Below are positions 54,625 to 62,644 of a DNA stretch of 64,000 bases, one piece after another. The notes beneath the pieces are model-generated. The model did no database searches. It was not told where the DNA came from and saw only the letters and a program-made list of their open reading frames with translations. The stretch spans positions 209,302 through 273,301 of the forward strand of contig NZ_JNJB01000007.1 of assembly GCF_000701505.1 (NCBI RefSeq). Reading direction: 5' to 3'. The stretch comes from Dyadobacter crusticola DSM 16708 (GTDB lineage: Bacteria; Bacteroidota; Bacteroidia; Cytophagales; Spirosomataceae). The translations under genes and the position numbers were made by a program. Within the stretch, counting starts at the first letter, position 1. Each line of letters starts with the position of its first letter.

Positions 54625-55115
54625 CAGGCAAAAATACCGTGCTCAATACGCCCCAGCTCTGTTTTGATCAGCTCGATACCTGCGTGCGTTTTGAGAAAAT
54701 GGATCGGACATTCGTTGCCGAGAGAGGGGACCGGGCTGGTAAGCCAGCTTTTGAAATAATCTTTGGACAAGACAGTAACCCCGACAGAGAAAAGATCTGC
54801 TAATGCAATCAGATGATCGGAAACTACATTGCTGAGTAAGTCCTCTTCTTCATAGCGTTGCAGGTTCCTTGCAGTAACCGGCAAAAGGTCGATTATTTCT
54901 TTGGGATCCATGCCAATCGAGCTTGCCAAATGCTGAATAGAAGCCTTGGGTACGCCATTCGTGGCGAGATAAGCCAGGTCAAAATCATTGTTGACGCGAT
55001 GTTTGAGAACTCCGTAGCCGCCCAAACGCTCATTTACCATTCGTACTGTCATAAGCTCATCAGGAAAAATGTCTCTAAATATACGACATTTTTCCTGACT
55101 TTCAAATTCATTCAA
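54624..55115 (-). CDS. Xre/MbcA/ParS-type antitoxin (DUF2384)
   Basis: 163 residues. An N-terminal Xre-like HTH region (GVPKASIQHLASSIGMDPKE, ITARNLQRY-type segment LLPVTARNLQRYEEE) and the C-terminal DUF2384 toxin-binding segment (DHLIALADLFSVGVTVLSKD ... FKSWLTSPVPSLGNECPIHF ... GIELIKTELGRIEHGIFA). The final Ile-Glu-His-Gly-Ile-Phe tail is typical of antitoxins that fill the RES active cleft. Its ATG at 55115 lies 8 bases inside the end of hisD, so it is coupled to the histidine genes, and it precedes the toxin as usual. Confidence 0.9.
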   Translation of the reverse strand: MNEFESQEKCRIFRDIFPDELMTVRMVNERLGGYGVLKHRVNNDFDLAYLATNGVPKASIQHLASSIGMDPKEIIDLLPVTARNLQRYEEEDLLSNVVSDHLIALADLFSVGVTVLSKDYFKSWLTSPVPSLGNECPIHFLKTHAGIELIKTELGRIEHGIFA

Positions 55116-56382
55116 AGCTTTTCAGCCTCAGACTAACCGCCTTCCGGTGCGCTTCGAGCGATTCTGCTTCGGCCATTATTTCGACGGTCGGGCCGATATT
55201 CCGGATACCTTCTTCTGTAATGTGCTGTACTGTAATCTTTTTAACAAAACTATCTACCGAAACGCCGCTGTAAGCTCTTGCATATCCGTTTGTAGGCAAT
55301 GTGTGGTTGGTACCGGATGCATAGTCGCCGCAGGACTCGGGCGTGTAATTACCCAGGAATATAGAACCCGCGTTGACAATCTTTTCAGCAACTTGCTCCG
55401 CATTGGCCACACTTAAAATCAGGTGCTCTGCGGCGTACTGGTTTAACAAATCAATTGCATCAGTTTCATTATCAAGCAAAATGGCTTTGCTGTGCGCAAT
55501 TGCCTGTCCCGCGAAATCGCGGCGTGGTAATTTTTCCAGCTGGGAAACCAAGGCCAAGTTTACTGCCGACAACAGATTTTTACTGGTAGAAACAAGCAAT
55601 ACCTGGCTGTCTGGGCCGTGCTCTGCCTGTGACAAGAGATCCGAAGCCACAAATGCGGGCACGGCAGTATCGTCTGCATAAACAGCCACTTCGGACGGTC
55701 CGGCTGGCATATCAATGGAAACACCCTGGCTGTTCACCAGCATTTTAGCTGCTGTGACATACTGGTTTCCAGGTCCGAATATCTTGTAAACCTTCGGAAT
55801 ACTCTCGGTTCCGTAAGCCATTGCGGCAATCGCCTGCGCGCCGCCTACCCTGAAAGCTTTGGTTACGCCTACCAGGCTGGCCGCGTACAAAATTGCAGGA
55901 TTGTCGGAGGGTGTACACAAGATAATCTCCTTACAGCCAGCTATTTTGGCGGGTATACCCAGCATTAATACCGTACTGAATAAGGGCGCAGAGCCGCCGG
56001 GAATGTAGATGCCGACTTTTTCAATACCTACACTTTTCCGCCAGCAAAAAACGCCGGGCATGGTTTCGATCTTCTGCGGGGCTTGCAGCTGTACTTCGTG
56101 GAATTTATAGATATTGGCATAAGCCTGCGCAATCGCAGCTTTTAGTAGTTCGTCAAGCTGACTGCCCGCATTCGCAATTGCTTCATCTGAGAATGCGATT
56201 TCTTCCAGCGTTACTTTGTCAAATTGCAGGGTAAGATCCCTGATCGCCTGGTCGCCTTCGCTCCTTACTTTTTCAAGTATCGGCAAAACCTTGGCTTCGA
56301 TATCCTTTGTTTCCTGAACCGGGCGGGTCAGCAAAGAAGCCCATTGGTCCCGGTCCGGAAATGGAATGATGTTCATAATCAA
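55108..56382 (-). CDS. hisD: Histidinol dehydrogenase
   Basis: 424 residues; a second ATG two codons later (56376) could be the start. HisD oxidises histidinol to histidine in two NAD+-dependent steps with zinc. Landmarks: GIEKVGIYIPGGSAPLFST, RVGGAQAIAAMAYGTE, KIFGPGNQYVTAAK, IDMPAGPSEVAVYAD, the zinc-site segment DLLSQAEHGPDSQVLL (Gln and His ligands), and the C-terminal SCGDYASGTNHTLPT. Length and motifs are complete. It starts 28 bases after hisG and its end overlaps the antitoxin start by 8 bases. Confidence 0.97.
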   Translation of the reverse strand: MIMNIIPFPDRDQWASLLTRPVQETKDIEAKVLPILEKVRSEGDQAIRDLTLQFDKVTLEEIAFSDEAIANAGSQLDELLKAAIAQAYANIYKFHEVQLQAPQKIETMPGVFCWRKSVGIEKVGIYIPGGSAPLFSTVLMLGIPAKIAGCKEIILCTPSDNPAILYAASLVGVTKAFRVGGAQAIAAMAYGTESIPKVYKIFGPGNQYVTAAKMLVNSQGVSIDMPAGPSEVAVYADDTAVPAFVASDLLSQAEHGPDSQVLLVSTSKNLLSAVNLALVSQLEKLPRRDFAGQAIAHSKAILLDNETDAIDLLNQYAAEHLILSVANAEQVAEKIVNAGSIFLGNYTPESCGDYASGTNHTLPTNGYARAYSGVSVDSFVKKITVQHITEEGIRNIGPTVEIMAEAESLEAHRKAVSLRLKSFE

Positions 56383-56410
56383 ATAGAAAGTGTAACCGTT
56401 TGGCCGGTCA

Positions 56411-57274
56411 TTACTGAATCATTTTCTCAATGGGGATAACCAGAATACCCTCGGCTCCTGCCTGACGGATCTTCTCAATGTTTTCCCAGAATTCATTTTC
56501 ATTGATCACCGAATGCAGGGAGCACCAGCCTTCCGTCGCCAATGGTAAAACCGTCGGCGAACGCATTCCCGGCAGGAACTTGGATATGGTTTCAACCGCC
56601 TCAGTCGGACAGTTAAGCAGAATATATTTGTTGTTTTTAGCTGCCTGAACCGATTTGATCCGGAATAAAAGCTGATCCAGCAAATTCTGCTGTGTAGCCG
56701 AAAGTTGCTTGCTGGCAATCATCACCGCCTCAGAGCGGAATATAGTCTCCACTTCTTTCAATCCATTGCTCAGCAAAGTACTTCCCGAGCTGACAATGTC
56801 GCAAACTGCATCGGCCAAACCGATACTAGGTGCAATTTCAACAGAGCCGCTGATCTCGTGGATCTGCGCTGTGACGCCATTTGAGCTCAGGTATTTTTCA
56901 AGAAGACGCGGATAAGTGGTCGCGATGCTCTTTCCTTCCAAATCCTGCACACCTTTATACTGGTGCTCACGCAGCACACCGATCGACAATCTGCATTTAG
57001 AAAAACCCAGTTTGTGGACTGTGTCAACGTTTTTGTCCGATTCTTCCGAAACGTTTTCGCCAACTATACCCAGATGCGCCACGCCGTCTTCCACGTAACC
57101 CGGAATATCATCGTCGCGCAGGAACAATATCTCGGCGGGAAAGTTGGTTGCGTCTGTTTTCAGCTTGCCGGCGCCGTTGTCAAAGCGGATTCCACATTCT
57201 TTGATCAGCTTCAATGAATCCTCGCTGAGCCTTCCTGATTTCTGTATTGCAATTCTTAGAATTTCGTCGTTCAT
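56411..57274 (-). CDS. hisG: ATP phosphoribosyltransferase, long form
   Basis: 287 residues. HisG joins ATP and PRPP, the first and feedback-controlled step of histidine synthesis. Landmarks: LRIAIQKSGRLSEDSLKL, FLRDDDIPGYVEDGVAHLGI, and the PRPP loop DIVSSGSTLLSNGL. About 75 extra C-terminal residues (NCPTEAVETISKFLPGMRSP ... EFWENIEKIRQAGAEGILV) form the ACT-like regulatory domain of the long type, which binds histidine and needs no HisZ. It is 48 bases downstream of hisS. Confidence 0.97.
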   Translation of the reverse strand: MNDEILRIAIQKSGRLSEDSLKLIKECGIRFDNGAGKLKTDATNFPAEILFLRDDDIPGYVEDGVAHLGIVGENVSEESDKNVDTVHKLGFSKCRLSIGVLREHQYKGVQDLEGKSIATTYPRLLEKYLSSNGVTAQIHEISGSVEIAPSIGLADAVCDIVSSGSTLLSNGLKEVETIFRSEAVMIASKQLSATQQNLLDQLLFRIKSVQAAKNNKYILLNCPTEAVETISKFLPGMRSPTVLPLATEGWCSLHSVINENEFWENIEKIRQAGAEGILVIPIEKMIQ

Positions 57275-57322
57275 TTTAAATGCAGCTGCCGGGCAGCCAG
57301 TGAAAAGTGCCTAATTAGGGTT

Positions 57323-58690
57323 TTATATTAACTGGGTAATTGAAGCTATGATATCTTCCAAAGATAATTTTTGCTGCTCGCCGCTCTTCATGTTTTTAAG
57401 GGTAAGCAAGCCCGACTGCATTTCGTCCGATCCCACGAGGATCACGAACGGAATGCTTTTGCGGTCGGCATAATCAAGCTGCTTTTTTAACTTGACAGAA
57501 TCCGGATAGATTTCTGCATTGATTCCGGCGTTCCTGAGTTTGGGTAAAATCGTCAAACCGTACTTGAATGCTTCCTCGTCGAAGTTGGAGATCATCACTT
57601 TGGTACTCGTTTGCTGACTCTCCGGAAAGAGGCCCAACTCTTCCATTACGTCGTAAATGCGATCTACACCCAGCGAGATACCTACCCCGGAAATGCCGGG
57701 CAAGCCGAAAGTACCAGTGAGGTTATCGTAGCGGCCGCCTCCCGATATGCTGCCTATCTGTACATTTTTGGCTTTAACCTCGAAAATGGCGCCTGTATAG
57801 TAGGAAAGACCACGCGCCAAAGTAACGTCGAATTCAATCTGCGGGTTTTCGAGACCGAGCAATTTTACCATTGCCCATACTTCCTCCAATTCCTGAATAC
57901 CTTTTAATCCGATCTCCGAATCAGCAAGCCAGTTTCTCAATTCAGCAAAAGGCTCTTTCTCATTCGAAAGCGCGAAAATCGGCTCCAATGCAGTCACGCT
58001 CTGTTCCGAAAAGCCTCTTTCGAGCAGCTCTTCCACTACTTTTTCCTGACCGATCTTATCCAGCTTATCAATAGCAACACACAGCGGGCCTTCCATTCCG
58101 TGCGCCCCTACTTTGTCTGCAATGCCGGTCAGGATCTTTCTGTTATTTATTTTAACCACAAAATCCTTGATACCTAATGCAGGCAGGATATCATGTAAAA
58201 GCGTCACGATTTCGGCTTCACAAAGCAGCGAATCGGTTCCTACTACATCGGCATCGCATTGGTAAAACTCACGGTACCTTCCTTTTTGAGGACGGTCGGC
58301 GCGCCAAACCGGCTGGATCTGGTACCTTTTAAAAGGCATAGCCAGCGTACCCCGGTTCATCACCACGTACCGTGCAAAAGGAACGGTAAGGTCGTAACGC
58401 AAACCCTTTTCAGAAATTTTGGTGGTCAGCGGCTTGTAGCCCGCACTCCAATCTGCATCAGAAAGCTTGCCGCTGAAATCGCCTGAGTTCAATATTTTGA
58501 ATAACAGCTGGTCACCCTCCTCGCCGTATTTACCCATTAAAACAGACAGGTTTTCGAATGCGGGTGTTTCCAGGGGCAGGAACCCGTAACGTTGGAAGGA
58601 GCGGCGGATCGTATCGAAAATAAAAGTCCGCTTCACCATTTGTTCTGGACCGAAGTCACGGGTTCCGCGGGCAAGGGATGGTTTACTCAT
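57323..58690 (-). CDS. hisS: Histidyl-tRNA synthetase
   Basis: 455 residues, class II synthetase. Motif 1 region (FEDLSVLMGKYGEEGDQLLF-type segment FENLSVLMGKYGEEGDQLLF), motif 2 (RADRPQKGRYREFYQCDADV), the histidine-binding LARGLSYYTGAIFEV and motif 3 (GVGISLGVDRIYDVM), then the anticodon-binding domain (VMISNFDEEAFKYGLTILPK). The anticodon domain and the long HisG downstream make a HisZ assignment unlikely. It is the first gene of the histidine unit. A TAACTTTG -7-like box lies at 58807-58814 on the minus strand, but without a matching TTG. Confidence 0.95.
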   Translation of the reverse strand: MSKPSLARGTRDFGPEQMVKRTFIFDTIRRSFQRYGFLPLETPAFENLSVLMGKYGEEGDQLLFKILNSGDFSGKLSDADWSAGYKPLTTKISEKGLRYDLTVPFARYVVMNRGTLAMPFKRYQIQPVWRADRPQKGRYREFYQCDADVVGTDSLLCEAEIVTLLHDILPALGIKDFVVKINNRKILTGIADKVGAHGMEGPLCVAIDKLDKIGQEKVVEELLERGFSEQSVTALEPIFALSNEKEPFAELRNWLADSEIGLKGIQELEEVWAMVKLLGLENPQIEFDVTLARGLSYYTGAIFEVKAKNVQIGSISGGGRYDNLTGTFGLPGISGVGISLGVDRIYDVMEELGLFPESQQTSTKVMISNFDEEAFKYGLTILPKLRNAGINAEIYPDSVKLKKQLDYADRKSIPFVILVGSDEMQSGLLTLKNMKSGEQQKLSLEDIIASITQLI

Positions 58691-58904
58691 TATAATATTG
58701 GATCAAAAAAATGCCCACCTTATTAGCTGAGCTGCACATTTAGTATGCAGCGCGGACCAGTGCCCGGCGAGGCGATTTGATATGGGTTTGGCGGCTGGCT
58801 GGGTGGCAAAGTTAGCCAGCTTATGCAATATTTGTGATGATAGCCTGCATTATTTAATAGAAAATGATTAATTTCGCGGCTCTTTCACAAAACAATATTT
58901 TACA

Positions 58905-59057
58905 ATGGGAGTTACGGAATTGAAACGTAAAGGACGCAGAAACAAGGCGGTAGCTAATAACCGTACTGCTAAGATCAAAGATCTTTTACGTAAACCAGAG
59001 GTTCGCAATGTCGATGTGGAGGCAATTAAGGCGCAGTTTGAAGCTAACAAAAAATAA
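58905..59057 (+). CDS. Very small basic conserved-looking protein
   Basis: 50 residues from ATG 58905 to TAA 59057. Opening MGVTELKRKGRRNKAVANNR, then KIKDLLRKPEVRNVDVEAIK, ending FEANKK. It is strongly basic at the N-terminus with a helical pattern, and lacks a signal or membrane segment. I recall similar ~50-residue proteins in other Cytophagales genomes (established only from memory), and codon use is like its neighbours. Such a protein could bind RNA or the ribosome; that is inference. It is divergent from hisS, with 214 bases between their starts. Confidence 0.7.
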   Translation: MGVTELKRKGRRNKAVANNRTAKIKDLLRKPEVRNVDVEAIKAQFEANKK

Positions 59058-59091
59058 AATTGGCCTCTCCTAAATTATTCAACTAGTCCTG

Positions 59092-59466
59092 TCAATCTGC
59101 TTTGATAGGGCTTTTTGCTTTTTTGGCCGATTTAGATTTCCCTGATGGTTTGGTGTTGACCTTGCGTGTAAGCTGACGCATGCTCCGGCGGGTCTCGCGG
59201 CGGACGTGCAGCAAAATTCGGAAACGAAGCGCCTCGCCGAACATAATCAGCCCGCCATTGATCAAAGCCAGACTGTACAAACCAAGAACAACCCACACCT
59301 GAGTAGGCTCACCAATGCGCCGCTCGTGGGCAGCCTGGCTGAGCACGGTAAGACCGAAGCTGAAAAGAATCAATCCGCATGGAGCTAGAATCATCCATTT
59401 GGTGCGTGTTGACATTTTCTTTATCAGTCTCTTACCCGGTGGTTTTGGATCAATCGATGGGATCAT
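59092..59466 (-). CDS. Hypothetical two-span membrane protein
   Basis: 124 residues. Two membrane segments (KWMILAPCGLILFSFGLTVL at about 24-43 and VWVVLGLYSLALINGGLIMF at about 57-76), then a very basic tail (RRETRRSMRQLTRKVNTKPS ... KSKSAKKAKSP) that should face the cytoplasm and may touch nucleic acid or lipids. The ATG at 59466 gives a 17-residue lead before a second ATG at 59412 (MSTRTKW), which could be the true start. No family recognised. Confidence 0.72.
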   Translation of the reverse strand: MIPSIDPKPPGKRLIKKMSTRTKWMILAPCGLILFSFGLTVLSQAAHERRIGEPTQVWVVLGLYSLALINGGLIMFGEALRFRILLHVRRETRRSMRQLTRKVNTKPSGKSKSAKKAKSPIKAD

Positions 59467-59522
59467 TCAGTATTTTTAAAACTTATGATCCTAAAATTAT
59501 TAATTTTTAGTTAATTGACTTA

Positions 59523-60293
59523 ATGAAATCCATCATTAGTTTAGTATTAAGGTACATTCCCCGACCCTATCTTCAATTGGTCGGACATTGGGCAGCACGT
59601 TTTCTGAGTATCTTCTATATAGGCGACAAGGTTCAGTGCCCTGTTTGTGACAATCATTACCGCAAATTTCTTCCTTACGGCCGGAATACATCGAGCCGTG
59701 AAAATGCATTGTGCCCGGGCTGTCTTTCCCTGGAACGTCACCGTTTAATGGGCTTGTACCTTAAACAAAAGACTAACTTTTTCACAGCCAACCTGAAAGT
59801 CCTCCACGTTGCCCCGGAGTATTGCTTTATCGACAGGTTTGAGAAAATGAAAAACCTGGATTACATCACCGCAGATATTGAGTCTCCACTGGCGAAAGTG
59901 AAGATGGACATCCATCAGATTCCCTTTCCTGATAATACATTCGATGTTGCATTTTGTAACCACGTAATGGAGCACGTTGATGACTATGTTCTTGCAATGA
60001 GCGAGTTACATCGTGTTTTAAAGCCAGGCGGCTGGGCATTGATCCAATCCCCGCAGGATATGAAGTATGCCACAACTTACGAGGACCCCACGATCACAGA
60101 CCCGAAAGAGCGCGAAAAGCATTTTCTTCAAAACGATCACCTTCGCCTCTTTGGACGTAATTATAACCATGAACTCGAAAAAGGCGGATTTAAGGTGAAA
60201 GAAGACCGCTTTGTAATGGAAGAACTTTCGAAGGCTGAGGTAAAGAAATATGCTTTACCGGAGGAGGAAATTGTTTATTTCTGTCAGAAATAG
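59523..60293 (+). CDS. Class I SAM-dependent methyltransferase with zinc-ribbon-like N-terminus
   Basis: 256 residues. After an N-terminal amphipathic part, a CPVC...CPGC pair (VQCPVCDNHYRKF, ALCPGCLSLERHRL) looks like a zinc ribbon. The methyltransferase part has motif I variant KVLHVAPEYCF, DYITADIES, the DFAFCNHVMEHVDDY-type post-motif (FDVAFCNHVMEHVDDYVLAM) and LKPGGWALIQSP. Proteins of this build often lie in polysaccharide or natural-product clusters and may modify sugars. Here it is next to a glycosyltransferase (convergent). Its substrate is unknown. Confidence 0.85.
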   Translation: MKSIISLVLRYIPRPYLQLVGHWAARFLSIFYIGDKVQCPVCDNHYRKFLPYGRNTSSRENALCPGCLSLERHRLMGLYLKQKTNFFTANLKVLHVAPEYCFIDRFEKMKNLDYITADIESPLAKVKMDIHQIPFPDNTFDVAFCNHVMEHVDDYVLAMSELHRVLKPGGWALIQSPQDMKYATTYEDPTITDPKEREKHFLQNDHLRLFGRNYNHELEKGGFKVKEDRFVMEELSKAEVKKYALPEEEIVYFCQK

Positions 60294-60308
60294 GCAGATC
60301 TGGACTGA

Positions 60309-61319
60309 TCAGGAAGGATACTCGATTGCGGCGCCGGTTTCCCGGTGAGATTTCTTCTCCCAAATGCGTTTCCAGCCTTCCTGTAAAAACCCGGTGCCGT
60401 AGCCAAAAAGCTGCACGAATGCCGCGCCAATCGCGAGAAATGCCACATTCAGCTGTTTCGTTTTAATCAAAGCATCTGTAAAGAGCAGCAGCACGTAGAA
60501 AAGCAGGAATGCCGCTCCCAGGTAGAAAAAAGGTTTGAACACAAAAAACCAAACCGGAATGCTGCACACGGCGAGTGTAAAAATCAGCGGAAATGCGTGT
60601 ACCAGCTTCAATTCATCGGGATAGAACCGGGCTATGTTGATGCGGGCGCGACCGAAAAATTTCAGCTGCCGAAAAAACGGGATAAACTTCGTTCTGCGTT
60701 TGTGGTAAATAAAAGCTTCGGGAATCAGCGTGGAGCGAAAGCCTAACCGGATCGCCGCAATGGCGAAAAGGATATCCTCCCCCATTCTGCTCGTCAGAAA
60801 GCCGCCCGTGCGCTCCCAAACTTGCCTGGAAAGCCCCATATTGAAGCTGCGCGGGTGAAATGTGCCACCCATATTCGACTTCTTCCCACGAATTCCGCCT
60901 GTTGTAAACAGCGAAGTCATCGAATAGCTGATTGCCTTCTGAATGGGTGTAAACGAAGGGTGATCTGTGTCCGGCCCGCCGTAAAGATCTACGTAGCTGG
61001 TATTTAAATGGGTATCTACTATTTGCAAGTAATCCGGTTCGATCAGCGCATCAGAGTCCAAAAGAATGAAGTAATCGCCCGAAGCACGTTCGAAACCGTG
61101 ATTCCGGGCGAAACCCTGTCCGCCATTTTCTTTAAAAAAATACTTAATATCAAGCCTCTCGCGAAATGCGGCAACCACCGCATCAGCCCTGAGCTTTGAA
61201 CCATCTTCAACCACAATTACTTCGAAATGCTTGATCGTTTGCTTCACCAGACATTCCAGCAGTTCCTGCAACTCGTCCGGACGATTGTAAACAGGGATAA
61301 TGAAGGAATAAAAACGCAT
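60309..61319 (-). CDS. Family 2 glycosyltransferase with C-terminal membrane segments
   Basis: 336 residues. GT-A core: FIIPVYNRPDELQELLECLV, VIVVEDGS, GQGFARNHGFERASGDYFIL with the metal/nucleotide motif LLDSDALIEPD, and the acceptor-site segment RMGEDILFAIAAIRLG (ED of the family). Three hydrophobic segments near residues 240-310 anchor it in the inner membrane. It probably adds sugars to a lipid-linked glycan. It follows hemL by 14 bases on the same strand. Confidence 0.9.
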   Translation of the reverse strand: MRFYSFIIPVYNRPDELQELLECLVKQTIKHFEVIVVEDGSKLRADAVVAAFRERLDIKYFFKENGGQGFARNHGFERASGDYFILLDSDALIEPDYLQIVDTHLNTSYVDLYGGPDTDHPSFTPIQKAISYSMTSLFTTGGIRGKKSNMGGTFHPRSFNMGLSRQVWERTGGFLTSRMGEDILFAIAAIRLGFRSTLIPEAFIYHKRRTKFIPFFRQLKFFGRARINIARFYPDELKLVHAFPLIFTLAVCSIPVWFFVFKPFFYLGAAFLLFYVLLLFTDALIKTKQLNVAFLAIGAAFVQLFGYGTGFLQEGWKRIWEKKSHRETGAAIEYPS

Positions 61320-61333
61320 TTCGAAGCCGGTAT

Positions 61334-62629
61334 TTAGATTGACAGTATTTCTTTCAACGATTCTTCGTTCGCCTGAATGATCAGATCCAAATGTCGGTCG
61401 GTCAACGCGGTTGACAAGAACATACTTTCAAATTGCGACGGCCCCAGGTAAATTCCTTTGTTGAGCATCGCGTGGAAGTACCTTCCGAATAACACCAGGT
61501 CAGATGTTTTCGCAGACGGGAAATCAGTTACCTGCTGATTGGTGAAAAACAACGTGTACATGGAGCCAATCTGGTTCAATGTGTAATCCAATCCCAGCTT
61601 TCGCATGGAATTTTTGAATCCGTCAGCCAGCTTCTCTCCTGAATCTTCCAGCTGCGCATATACTTCCGGGTGTTCATTAAGATAGTCAAGCATTGTGAGG
61701 CCCGCAGCCATTGCAATTGGATTACCAGACAACGTACCAGCTTGATACACAGGCCCTGCCGGTGACACCCAGTTCATAATTTCAGCCCTGCCGCCGTATG
61801 CTCCTACCGGCATTCCTCCACCTATTATTTTTCCTAACGTCGTTAGATCCGGCGTAATTCCGAATCTTTCCTGCGCGCCGCCCTTTGCTAGACGGAATCC
61901 TGTCATTACTTCGTCGAGAATCAATACGATCCCTTCTTCATCACAAATCCGGCGCAGACCCTGAAGGAAACCTTCTGCAGGTAGTACGCAGCCCATATTG
62001 CCTACTACTGGCTCCAATATCAATGCAGCGATTTTGTTTTTATTCGCATCCACCAATAGCTGAACCGCATCGAGGTTATTGAACGGTGCAGTCAACGTGT
62101 CGTTTGCTACCCCGCTCGTCACACCCGGACTGTCAGGCGTACCAAAAGTGGCGGCGCCGCTTCCGGCTGCAATGAGGAAACTGTCTCCGTGGCCGTGATA
62201 GCAGCCTTCAAACTTAATGATCTTATCCCGACCGGTGAATCCACGCGCCACGCGAATGGCGGACATAGTAGCTTCTGTGCCTGAATTTACCATTCTGACC
62301 TTTTCAATGGAAGGTACCATGCCTACAATGCGTTCTGCAACCTCAACTTCCCGGCGCGTGGGCGCTCCAAAGGAAAATGAATGCTGAATGGCATCCGAAA
62401 CAGCTTTTTGTATAAGTTCATTAGCGTGGCCAAGGATCATCGGCCCCCACGAATTGATCAGCTCGATGTATTCATTTCCGTCTTCATCATAGACATACGG
62501 ACCTTTGGCTGATTTTATGAAAATAGGCGAGCCGCCTACTGCACGAAACGCTCTTACCGGCGAGTTAACCCCGCCCGGAATGTATTTCTGCGCATTCTCA
62601 AATAAGCTCTGACTTGTTGAAGTGTTCAT
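61334..62629 (-). CDS. hemL: Glutamate-1-semialdehyde 2,1-aminomutase
   Basis: 431 residues. HemL turns glutamate-1-semialdehyde into 5-aminolevulinate for heme and other tetrapyrroles, with PLP. Landmarks: the family opening FENAQKYIPGGVNSPVRAFR, VNSGTEATMSAIRVARG, KFEGCYHGHGDSFLI, ILDEVMTGFRL (Asp239), PLP lysine Lys267 (TTLGKIIGGGMPVGAYGG) and YQAGTLSGNPIAMAAG. The length is standard. It sits 15 bases downstream of the binding-protein-like gene and upstream of a glycosyltransferase. Confidence 0.97.
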   Translation of the reverse strand: MNTSTSQSLFENAQKYIPGGVNSPVRAFRAVGGSPIFIKSAKGPYVYDEDGNEYIELINSWGPMILGHANELIQKAVSDAIQHSFSFGAPTRREVEVAERIVGMVPSIEKVRMVNSGTEATMSAIRVARGFTGRDKIIKFEGCYHGHGDSFLIAAGSGAATFGTPDSPGVTSGVANDTLTAPFNNLDAVQLLVDANKNKIAALILEPVVGNMGCVLPAEGFLQGLRRICDEEGIVLILDEVMTGFRLAKGGAQERFGITPDLTTLGKIIGGGMPVGAYGGRAEIMNWVSPAGPVYQAGTLSGNPIAMAAGLTMLDYLNEHPEVYAQLEDSGEKLADGFKNSMRKLGLDYTLNQIGSMYTLFFTNQQVTDFPSAKTSDLVLFGRYFHAMLNKGIYLGPSQFESMFLSTALTDRHLDLIIQANEESLKEILSI

Positions 62630-62644
62630 TCTGGAATCGTTGAA

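Noticed and set aside
57323..58690. HisZ (regulatory paralogue) instead of HisS
   Set aside because: The protein has an anticodon-binding domain and all catalytic motifs, and the neighbouring HisG is the long form that needs no HisZ.
58807..58814. TAACTTTG -7 box upstream of hisS
   Set aside because: The box is perfect, but no TTG lies 17-23 bases upstream, so the promoter is not supported.
58868..59050. Minus-strand 60-codon frame
   Set aside because: It lies opposite the small basic protein at 58905, which has the better start, composition and familiar sequence.
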